Origin: Parachlorella kessleri | Lineage: Eukaryota > Chlorophyta > Trebouxiophyceae > Chlorellales > Chlorellaceae | Assembly (NCBI GenBank): GCA_001598975.1 | Contig: BBXU01003164.1 | Location: forward strand, 1 to 41,270 | Reading direction: 5' to 3' | Length of the DNA: 41,270 nucleotides | In this document: positions 12,491 to 21,044 of the stretch, in pieces | Layout of the letters: each line of letters begins with the position of its first letter | How positions within the stretch are numbered: position 1 is the stretch's first letter | The notes under the pieces: generated by a model | What the model was told of the DNA's origin: nothing | What the model saw: the letters and a program-made list of their open reading frames with translations, nothing else | The model's database searches: none | Made by a program: the position numbers and the translations under genes

Positions 12491-12746
12491 CCTTGTACTA
12501 GTCCAAACGGTTGGAGCAAGGTAAATGACTGCAAGAGGCCGCTTCGTGGTGCGTTTCTAGACTGCCCAAGGACGTGGTAGACTCGTACTGTGGTTTGTAC
12601 CTCTGCCAACTCATCAGGGGGGTTTCATGTGATGTGAAGGGTGTAATGAAGGTCATCGAAGAGCAGTGAGGGCGCGCTTAGGCAGTGGCATTCCAGTTCG
12701 CATTGTCTTTTCGCGCTCACTGCTTACTACCAACCTGCTTGCAACT
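12491..12746. promoter_or_regulatory. Shared upstream region of Rubisco activase and the Alba gene
   Basis: Only 256 bp separate the two divergent start codons, so this stretch must contain both 5' UTRs and probably a bidirectional promoter. I see no TATA box. An ACGTGG G-box-like core lies near 12573; whether it is functional is unknown. Confidence 0.6.
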
Positions 12747-13833
12747 ATGGCTGCTGCCTCGCCGGAACATCCTGCAAAGGTGATGATCATGGGTAGGACA
12801 CTAGCTTCTCCGGCGTTGCGATCAAACCTGCATGAAGAGGCTGGCTGATCCGCTGAGCATCATTTCATTGGTGCCTCTGTTCCTAGTCGACAGCATGAGC
12901 ATTTCTCCCCTCCTCCCATTTGCAGATCCTAATATCCAGTACTCGGAAGCCGGTGAGCTACATCAACATTTGTAAGGTGAGGTGCTGGAAGGCTGGGGGG
13001 CCACTTGGCTGTGCTTGTGACACAGTGGACCCTTGGCTCCCTAAGGTCCCCCTGAACACCCAGGTATGTCAAAACATATGAGGTTCTTACCACCAGGGCT
13101 GGCCAACTGCAGAGGTACCTCCAGGAGCATGGCGAGGTGCACCTGTCAGCGCTGGGCATCGCGGTCAGTGGGGCCGTGACAGTGGCCGAGATCCTTAAGA
13201 ACCGCAACCTGGCTGTGGAGAAGAAGCTGGGGACCAGCCTAGAGGTGCTGGGCGACGAATTCAGGTGCGTCACAGGATGACGAAATCACAGACTTTTTGA
13301 GTTCTGCGCTGGCTAGCCAGGCAGGAACTCATACGGAAGTGTGGCGTTCTTGACACAGCTCAGTCAGCTTGGCATGAGTGGGGCTGCCAAGGGGTTTGGC
13401 TTGTTTCCCTATCGTTACTGAAAGCAGCGTACGGTTTGTGTACAGCAGGGCTATGCCAAAAGAACAGCACAAGAACAGCGCTTGCGGGTGTACTAAGCTG
13501 TCTTGCCTTGAACTGGCAACTCGAACCTAGGGCGCTGTATCTGCACAATCTGTGAGGCTACCTTGAAAGGGTAGCTTGTACCGTTTGGGGGTTTGGTCAC
13601 TGAGTCCAGCCCTGCTCAGTGGGCCACCTGACACCAGTGAAATGCAACTCTGAGTTGTCTGCCTCCTGTCTGCTGCTGGCAGGACCCGACAAAAGCCCAA
13701 GATGGAGATTCTACTGACCAAGTCGCCACAATTTGACGAGATTATAGCAGCAGAGCAGGCGGCGGCGGCAGCAGGGGAGGGTCATGACGAGGAGGAGGAG
13801 GAAGAAGGAGATGCTGCAGACCATGGGCAGTAG
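12747..13833 (+). CDS. Alba-domain DNA/RNA-binding protein
   Basis: Four exons (12747-12779, 12926-12976, 13113-13264, 13683-13833) give 128 residues. The Alba fold fills most of the protein: KILISSTRKPVSYINICKRY, then LQEHGEVHLSALGIAVSGAV, then TVAEILKNRNLAVEKKLGTS. It matches the plant and algal Alba family, which binds RNA or chromatin and often acts in translational control or R-loop binding. The C-terminus is an acidic tail with a Glu run (HDEEEEEEGDAADHGQ). The exon 3 acceptor at 13112 was chosen because it restores the family's KRYLQEHGEV junction; acceptors upstream break the frame. The short single-domain form suggests a homo- or heterodimer subunit. It is divergent from activase. 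Confidence 0.9.
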
Positions 13834-14422
13834 CCTGGGACAAGTGCTGGGGTAGTGCAGCGGGTCAAGGCTGGGCTGGCAGTGCGCCAGCGAGGGAGGT
13901 TCAGGGGCAGAGCTGAGCCAAGCCAGCAGAGAGGCACCTGTCCAGGTCAGGGGGGCATGGCAAGCTAGAATAGAGTGGGTGTCGGTGTGTGGTGGTCATG
14001 TCGGTCTCCTGCGCCCTGATGCATTGGGCGGGGCGGGTTCTCCAGTGACAGCTCTGGCAGGTGCTGACGGTGCTGCTGCCTTGTGCAGCCATCAAAGCCA
14101 CGCGCGAACGAAAGCCAGGTGTTACCAAGGAGCTGGTCACATTGTTTTCTTTGTTTATCCCAAGCTTTGCAAATTGGACCATTGATGTTGGAATATGTGT
14201 GCGTTTTGGCTAAGGTCAATACCAGTTCTGGGTTGCCGGGCGTCCTGTGATGCCAGGTAACAAGTTTCGGTGTAGGCAACAGTGCGACCGTACAACAATT
14301 TGGCCGGAGCTGCAAGTCTTTTGCACCAACAAGTGCCACCTTGTGAGCTGTTATGGGACAATGCAGCAAACTTTGGACCTATATCTCACGAAAGGAAGCG
14401 GTAGGACGGAAAACAAAGTATG

Positions 14423-14427
14423 TTACA
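14423..14427 (-). terminator. Candidate poly(A) signal TGTAA for the BSD gene
   Basis: TTACA on the plus strand lies about 540 nt beyond the likely BSD stop. It is the first such motif I noticed on this strand after the stop. Confidence 0.35.
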
Positions 14428-14731
14428 AGGCTCTCACCACTACAAACATGAAATGCGGCACTGAACAAGCCCTCGATGCCCTGTATCTATTGTCTATCGC
14501 TGGGACTCTCATGGCTACAAGTGATCAAATACATGGAGGGCATACGCTTTCAATGCTGGCATACATGCAGCAAGCACGCTGCCAACCACCATCCAGCCAA
14601 TTATCTCCACCCTCACTCATTTCTTCTCGATTTCATCAGCTGCCTGCATAGGACATTGCACAACAAATGTGTCTTCATACCCAAGTCATTCCGTGGGAAA
14701 CTGACCGTAGACGAACCTGTCAATATCTGAA

Positions 14732-14795
14732 GTTCTGGTCCAGTAGTTCTCTTTAGAGTTGCAGCTGTTCGCACGACCAGCCACCCTGACTTAAC
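14732..14795 (+). repeat. Dispersed repeat family B, copy 1
   Basis: The core CTGTTCGCACGACCAGCCAC recurs at 33569 and 40050 with one or a few changes. About 25 nt upstream is AGTTCTGGTCCAGTAGTT, which resembles AGTTCTGATCCAGTAGTT in family A copy 5, hinting that A and B are parts of one element. Confidence 0.6.
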
Positions 14796-14968
14796 CATCT
14801 AGTGAAGGATAAAAAACCCCAGCGACCTCTGGTCCACTAAACACAAGAGAGACAGAATGAGGAAAGAAAATAACGCCAGAACAGTCCCAAATGGTACTGA
14901 TGTATACCCAACGTACACCCAAGACACAACATCCAAGACCCTACCATGGCCTTAGCCTGAGCATGATG

Positions 14969-17420
14969 TCAGTGCAGCACACTCACATACACACATGCAG
15001 AACACACACATACGCAGCCCTCCTTGGTCTTCCATCCTACCTCCACCTCCGCACTGAGCTCGTTGATGTAGCTGTCCAGGTCCAAGTCGTCATCGGCGAC
15101 CTCGTACTCGTCCCCCTCCCCTTCACCGCTGCCACTCTCCCGCCCATCCTTCATGGCCACCTGCAGGGCCGGCCAGTGTGGAGGTATGGTGACTGTCTCA
15201 AGTGCAGTAGAGCAGACTGGAGCAGGGTTTGCGGATTTCCTGGGAAGCCGGCGGAGTCCCTCTGTGTTGGCTAGCTTGGCAGGCCTGCTCTGGACGTGCA
15301 GAGAGAAAGCTTGAAATAGAACTTCCATAGCTTCTTGCCAACCAGCCGGGAGCCGGCTGCTGCACCTGCAAGGCCGCCAACCAGCCAGCCAGCACAACCC
15401 AGCCAGGGTGCTTTGGTGCAGGCACGCGACTGTCAATGCACAGCCTCGTGTGACACATGCATCACCACCAAACACACCATGTTGTATATCAGCAGATGAC
15501 ATCTCCATACCTGTAGGTATGCCTCCAAATCTGGGTCAGCCTCCAACCCGCCAGGCTCCCTCTCACTCAAAGCCGCTGCCGCTGCAGCCGCTGACCCAGT
15601 AGCTGCCACAGTTCCCACCGCTGCTGCGCCAGTGGCGGCCGTCCCCCCCACTGATGTGGCGCCGCTGCTGCCAGCTGTGTTGCCAGGTGGCACGTCGCTG
15701 GTGCCGCTGCCACTGGCTGCCGCACCGTCGCTGCCCCTGGAAGCGCTGGTGCCAAAGGATGACAGCTCCACGGCATTTGCGCCCATGCCCGAAGCCAGCG
15801 ACCGGCCACCCTGCTGCAGCTTGCTTCCAAACTGCTTGAGCTGGCTGCCAATGCCCGAGAGAGAGAAGAGCTCATCACTGCCGCCTTTGCTTCCTGCACG
15901 CGTAACCAACATCGCAGGTCAGGATCTCATATATCCGGTGTGCTTGATAAGCTGCCAAGATGGTGACACAGGCAATACCGCGGCAAGTGAGGATGCTCAG
16001 TCCTTCCCAGCTGGCCAAAAGCACCTTTCACTGATCGGGAGAAGCAGGCAGGCCTTTCACATGATACGATATGGCCCCGTATGACAACATTGCCCTCGTT
16101 GCCACTGCACCTGCAAAGGTGGGTAGCGTGTCCTGCTCCGTCCAGTTATATGCCTTGTCAGGGAGGTACTTCTTCACCAGTGTGAAATACACATGCCAAA
16201 AGTGCTCATCAGTCATGTACCTGCAGGCAGCATTCTGTCTTGGTACTGCCTTGCCGACAGGCAACATATGCCCGCTCTGGGACATCTCCCAAGCAACCTC
16301 CCACTCGAAGAACTCACACAAGGTGGACTGGGGCCCTGACCATAACCACATCAAGCCCTCTATGGGGTCGCCCTCATGCAATTCTGCCCCAACCCTTACG
16401 ATCAGCGGCGGTAGAGCTTTAAAACCTTTGGTCCTGCATGAATCTTCACATATTACTTTCCTCCCACCTGGGGCAGAGCACAAAGCGCAGCTCGTTGACT
16501 TCCTTTGCCACCTGGATAACCAACTTGGCATGCTGCGCCTGCCAGGGATTCAGTGCCTGCCGAGCAGCACCATCCGTGGGCTCGCCAGCCTGAAGCGGTG
16601 ACAAGTGCTCCGAGGGAAAGTCCCTGCAGTGTGAATTGTAACCTCTCAAATCGAAGTAAACACATGAGTTTAACGCGTGCCCCCTGGACCTGCAACTGGC
16701 GTTAGCCAAGCTTAGCATCTGCTCTTCCTGTACAGTGCCTGCTTTACTTATCGGACTCGATCCTTCAAGCTAAGGATGATTGGCAGTCTTATCAGATGAT
16801 AGTCTTATATCAAAAGCCATCACACTGGTAAGACTTCACACCAGCAGGCCAGTTAATAGCCAGGGTATCCCATGCTCACCTAAACGTGCTGTAATTAAGT
16901 GTCCGAATGAAGTCCTGGAACTCGGCGGTGAAACCAAAATACTGCAGCTCCTCCTGACTGAGCGCCTGCGGCACAAGTCTCCTGAGGCCCAGCTCAACGC
17001 GCCCATGTCACCCAGCTGTGCTGCCAGCAAAGCATACCATATACCATATATATCTTGGGTTGCAACCCGCCTACAGCAAAGATAGCTCTCCAAAAAACGT
17101 GAGCACCCTGACCGGAACGAAAAAGTCCAGACCCACCGCCTGCTGTGGAGGCCCTGCCCCCACCTTCTCATGCAGGTTGAGGTCGTTGAGCTTCTTCTGC
17201 GCTTCCCCTGCGGTGCTCTCTGCTATCTCCTGCATGGTACTTGAGACCCAGCCAGATACAAAGTCAGCAGACTGGGAAGTAAAGTTTTCGTGAGCGACCA
17301 CAGGGGCATGTGCCGTTGGAACACTAGCAACTTCAGTCGTACCATGCCTTTCTGCGAAACTGCCCGTGCTACATCTTTGGCCTTCTCAGCAGCTTGTGTG
17401 ACGCTCTTCCAGAAATCCAT
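14969..17420 (-). CDS. BSD-domain-containing protein
   Basis: Exons: 17420-17343, 17271-17164, about 16992-16880, 16623-16468, 16220-16111, 15893-15511, and 15160 to the 3' end; the first six total 316 codons. The start is MDFWKSVTQAAEKAKDVARA, an amphipathic helix typical of this family. The BSD domain is split over exons 3-5: LQYFGFTAEFQDFIRTLNYS, FRDFPSEHLSPLQ, LNPWQAQHAKLVIQ, ELRFVLCPRYMTDEHFW and HVYFTLVKKYLP, including the FWHVYF core. A Gly/Ala/Ser-rich linker and an acidic end (DDDLDLDSYINELSAEVE) follow. BSD folds occur in TFIIH p62 and synapse-associated proteins; algal and plant stand-alone members are poorly characterised. Two points are uncertain. The exon 3 acceptor has a weak pyrimidine tract. 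After 15041 a GTAGG donor may lead to a further exon; read-through ends at 14969. It is divergent from PSF1. Confidence 0.83.
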
Positions 17421-17848
17421 AGTGAACGTCGGCTAGGTTAAGGATCGACTGCTGAGAGCTCAGGCTCCTGATCAGTCTCCTGAGGGCCCTGCAAATGTTT
17501 ACAACGCTGTTGTGCCCACAAAGCACCGACGCCACTAAGAGTTTAAGACGGTATCACACTGTAGCTGTATTGGAACTTGCTGTATGTATTGCGAGGGATC
17601 CCTCCCAAACAGGCTGGCCAGCTGGCAAAGCAGGTTGCAGAGCATACAAACAAAACTTAAGCAAACAACGGCAGGAGTTCTAGCCTTTGGAACAACGTCA
17701 GGTTACGCCATTGCTGATCACTGACTTGTACAAGTCCTAGCAGCCTTGCGCTTGACTCCTCTGTCTGCTTGGCATTTTGAGCTGCTGTGCGGCCTTGCAC
17801 GCCGTAACTTGCTGGCTGGCCTTCCTCCTGAAATAGCTAGGGCTCACC
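17421..17848. promoter_or_regulatory. Shared upstream region of the BSD and PSF1 genes
   Basis: The two start codons diverge with 428 bp between them, so both promoters and 5' UTRs lie here. No clear TATA box or other known element was recognised. Confidence 0.5.
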
Positions 17849-19398
17849 ATGTTCGGTAGACGAGCGTTTGAACTCTTCCAAGAAGTGGCTACCTGCCAAG
17901 CAGAGGGATTGCCAGCTTTTAATGTGTGATTCGCTTGCAGTCTGCCTGTCCTTTCCCTGGTCCCTGGCCAGAGTGCTGAGCATGGATTCCTACAAACTAC
18001 TAGTATAACTGCTGCAGGAGGATTCATTTCAGACCGTGCTTCACGAGATAACCCTGCTGCACGAGCGGTTATCTACAGTATTCAAGTGGGTCCCATAAGC
18101 GGGCCGCAACGTGGGCATGTCCCCTCAGAGTGGTACTCCGCTGCTTCACTTGTATTGGAGCAAAAGCCGGAGCCACTATGGCCTGCATGACCTCAGCAGC
18201 TGCTTCTGCTGGCACCTGCCGTCGGCACTCACCTACGCCAACACTCTGGGTTGCAGTGAGGCGCGGGAGCGGTATCGGCAGCGGCGGATAGAGGAAGGGC
18301 TAGACCCAGATGATGGCGGCAACCCCAACGCATGGCGCGGCACAGACGCAGAGGCCTCCGAACTGATGGTCTACCACACTGCCATCCTTCGCAACAAGCA
18401 GCTGCTGTTCAACTATGTGTGAGTTTCAGTGTGCACCAGCTTGGCAGCAGGCTCCCAACCCCGCCAGGTGGATGTGCCATGAGGCGGCAATATGACGGCT
18501 TCGGTATACGTGCTCTCCACAGCAACCTCTGTCACTCCTCTTGGGCAAAGCCCCGGTGCTTTTGTGGTACCATGCAGCAAGTTGCGGGAAGAGAAAATCC
18601 AAGGGTTGCGGTGGACGCATCGTGCACTGCCGGCGCACGTCCGTGCCAACCTCAGCCCTGCAGAGCAGCAGTACTTCCGTGGCTATGATCAGCTGTTGAA
18701 TAAGTACATGCGCAGCGGGCGGCTTGGAGTGGGCCTGGATTTGACAGTGGTGAGTTATTTGAAAGCAGTAAGCTCCGTTTTATGGAGAGAGGGAGTCCAG
18801 AGAGGGGCGCCTGGCTGGTGTGTTGGATCCAAGATGGGCAGGCGTGAGGCAGAACGAGATAGAAAGCTAGAAGCGCAGCATAGGTGCAGTCCTAGTGGTT
18901 ACCCTATATTAGCATGGGTGGCAGGTAGTGCAAACAGAGAGTAGAGTTGGGGCTGGACTGGACTGACAGGGCTGGATGCAGAGTTGTTGAGCAAGGGCTG
19001 CTGTCGTGCAGGATCCCACACCGCCTGACGACCCTTACGTCCAGGTCACTGTGCTACGAGACTATGGGGAGGTTCTCTTCACAAGCGGCAAGGTGGGCAC
19101 CTGCTCTGCATGTCACTCCGTCTCAATGATGTGGTCCCTAGGACAGCGCGCTTTACCAGATTCGTAGGCGTTAATTGCAGCGTGTACTGTGAGCTCAGTG
19201 GAGCTCTCCTAATGCTCCGCTGCCCCTGCCACACTAGGCAGGCAAGGCACCTTGCGGTGCTGCCAGTTAACAGCATGGACGCCGGACATGCAGGTGCTCT
19301 TAGAGCGGGGCAAGCGGTACTGGCTACCTGGCGACGAAGCGCACCCGCTGGTCATGGATGGGGTGCTAGAGTACTTCCTGGGTGATGAGAAGAAGTAA
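17849..19398 (+). CDS. PSF1: DNA replication complex GINS protein PSF1
   Basis: Six exons (17849-17923, 18033-18085, 18257-18418, 18578-18749, 19012-19092, 19294-19398) encode 215 residues, near the usual ~200. PSF1 is one of four GINS subunits; with Cdc45 and Mcm2-7 it forms the nuclear CMG replicative helicase. Family landmarks are visible in order. The start MFGRRAFELFQEVATCQAEG is followed by LPAFN. Next is the helix VLHEITLLHERLSTVFN, then YHTAILRNKQLLFNYV, then IQGLRWTHRALPAHVR and LSPAEQQYFRGYDQLLNKYM. The C-terminal B domain contains VTVLRDYGEVLFTSGKVLLE and RGKRYWLPGDEAHPLV. A short charged insert (EEGLDPDDGGNPNAWRG) sits in the middle. ACCATG is a good start context. Intron 4 carries a family A repeat. 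A TGTAA at 19595 is a plausible poly(A) signal. Confidence 0.95.
18908..18990 (+). repeat. Dispersed repeat family A, copy 4, in PSF1 intron 4
   Basis: It begins TATTAGCATGGGTGGCAGGT with exactly the same 20 bases as the copy at 38021. It then shares AGTGC.AACAG.GAGT and GGACTGACAGGGCTG.ATGCAG. Both intronic copies are in the sense orientation and close to the 3' splice site of the host intron. Confidence 0.85.
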
Positions 19399-19594
19399 CA
19401 GCAGAGGTGTAAGATGTGTTATGGTCGTGACAAGTCCTTGGACAGGTTGCGACCCGCCAAAGGCTTGGTGCCCTGGTCGCAGTCGATACCTGCGCAAGTG
19501 GAGAGCGGGGATGCCTTGGCCTCTGTCAGAAACGGAAACCTTTCAGGCATATGTATACTACAGACCATCTTCCTTGGTTGCTTGAGCGGTGCCC

Positions 19595-19599
19595 TGTAA
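19595..19599 (+). terminator. Candidate poly(A) signal TGTAA for PSF1
   Basis: TGTAA lies about 200 nt after the PSF1 stop codon, before the large inverted repeat. Assignment is by motif and position. Confidence 0.55.
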
Positions 19600-19806
19600 A
19601 GGCTGCCGCGGCTGGAACTTAATGCATTCTACCTTTGGTACCCACACTGCCTTCGGCAGCCCTGAAATTCAATCTGCCATCATTGTTCCAGACCCCTGGA
19701 GGCAGCACTGGCCGGCACCATAGCGCAAAAAATGCAAGGCTATAACTCAACAACTTTGTTGGCGGGCCCGTTGGGTCTATTGTGTTGAGGCAATTATAGA
19801 TCATTC

Positions 19807-20378
19807 GCATACCTTCCCATGACCTGCAGACTGCCCTTTACTAGAATAACACTTCCACAGCATGCTTCCACATGGCCAGGGCCCGCCGCCACACCACCCT
19901 CTATGAGGGAGGTGACGGCTCCAGGGCACATGCCCTGATTTATGAGGTGTTGGGGGCACAGGGGCTGTATGTTTGGGATGCCTTCAGGGAGGCTCGCTTG
20001 TACACGGAGCCGACCCCTGCAGAAGTACTGCGGGGTATCTATAACATCATCAATCATTATAAGGATTACAAGTACTTTCCCCTGGAGGAGAGTCCTTTTG
20101 CCTGGGGGGAAGGACTTGTAATGCTCATGATGATTAATGATATTATAGATGCCACACAGCAGTTCTACAGGGGTCGGCTCCCTGTACAAGCGAGCCTCCC
20201 TGATGGCATTCCATACATAAGGCCCCTGTGCCCCCAACACCTCATAACCAGGGCATCTGCCCTGGACGTGTCACCTCCCTCACAAAGGGTGATGTGGCGG
20301 CGGGCCCTGGCCATGTGGAAGCAGGCCGTGTAAGCATCACCCTGGTAAGGGCAGTCTAAAGGTTTTAGTAAGGCATGC
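19807..20378. repeat. Long near-perfect inverted repeat (fold-back element)
   Basis: The left arm, from GCATACC at 19807, pairs with the right arm ending in GGCATGC at 20378; the symmetry centre is near 20092. Matching blocks include CAGACTGCCCTT/AAGGGCAGTCT, TTCCACATGGCCAGGGCCCG and its complement at about 20306-20325, TATGAGGTGTTGGGGGCACA and its complement, and GGATTACAAGT/ACTTGTAAT flanking a central loop of perhaps 20 nt. By eye most positions match. Long frames on both strands (plus 19872-20333, minus 20240-19794) encode look-alike peptides because of this symmetry, so I do not call a protein. It is either a fold-back/MITE-type insertion or a source of long hairpin RNA. Confidence 0.9.
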
Positions 20379-20661
20379 GGGGGTTCATATCCCGGGGCGT
20401 AGAACCAAACTGGCCTACTGAGCTGACCTCTGCTGTGGTGCTGGCCAAGCAAGGTCAGTGGGCTGCTCATCACTCACTGTTCCGTTGCTGACATGTGAAA
20501 GGGTGCCACTGACCGCTGGGCTGCAAATGAAAACTGGACGGAACTAGCATCAGCTGGGTCGCAAGGATCTACTCACATCAATGGCGTTAAGGTTCCTTGA
20601 AGCTTCGGCAGCGATGTCAGGCAAGCGCGGGCATGTGTTGTGGCGTATTCCTGCTGGGGAG

Positions 20662-20681
20662 GCAAGGCGCCGGCGCCTTGC
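20662..20681. repeat. 20-bp perfect palindrome
   Basis: GCAAGGCGCC is followed directly by its reverse complement with no spacer, about 365 bp upstream of the lipase start codon. It could be a dimeric factor site or chance in GC-rich DNA. Confidence 0.7.
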
Positions 20682-21044
20682 GACCCTGGCACTTCCTTCC
20701 AGGCTGCATCTATCAGCAAAACCTTCTGGAGTGACAGTCGAGCCAAACAGAACCGGGGACTAACAAGGCTCTCGTTAGAATGTGCTGTGGAATCTCAACG
20801 CCGTCATTAAGCTCGCCACCAGACTTCAGCTTACTGCACCTTTGAGAGCCCATAGTTCCTTTATCGTCAACCGAATCAAACTGGGATATTTGTATTGGCT
20901 TGGTCTCCCACGTGGAGGCCTGCCCGGAAGCACCTTCGCAGCGCCTTCCACTGCCACTTCACTGTTTGATCTGAACATTCCGCAATGCCAGATCGATATG
21001 TTACTTGAACTGTAGTACACTGCAGTTAGCAGCGGTGGATCAGC

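Larger units (their letters stand above)
13834..14968. other. Convergent 3' flanks of the Alba and BSD genes
   Basis: No supported gene. The interval probably holds both 3' UTRs. A TGTAA on the minus strand (14427-14423) could end the BSD transcript. A family B repeat lies near 14732-14795. Open frames here lack family resemblance. Confidence 0.5.
19399..21044. other. Intergenic region between PSF1 and the diacylglycerol lipase gene
   Basis: No supported exon. Contents: the PSF1 3' UTR to about 19600, a 572-bp inverted repeat (19807-20378), a 20-bp perfect palindrome (20662-20681), and the lipase promoter/5' UTR. Short ORFs at 20581-20763 and 20782-21015 show no recognisable family. Confidence 0.6.

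Noticed and set aside
13056..13112. Extending Alba exon 3 upstream (frame reading YVKTYEVLTTRAGQLQ)
   Set aside because: No acceptor gives the required phase, and the family junction KRYLQEHGEV fits exactly when exon 3 starts at 13113.
13500..13560. GGTTCGAGTT on the minus strand in an Alba intron, similar to a tRNA T-loop
   Set aside because: No flanking stems pair, so it is treated as chance.
14476..14730. 84-codon plus-strand ORF downstream of the Alba gene
   Set aside because: No family resemblance and no splice support; it lies in the convergent 3' region, so it is most likely UTR.
19872..20333. A 153-codon ORF that looks like a small protein gene
   Set aside because: It spans the centre of an inverted repeat, and a mirror ORF exists on the other strand. 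There is no recognisable family, so it is explained by the repeat.
20330..20400. tRNA-like B-box motif GGTTCATATCC after the inverted repeat
   Set aside because: The T-arm does not pair properly, and I could find no acceptor stem or anticodon arm. It is not a tRNA.
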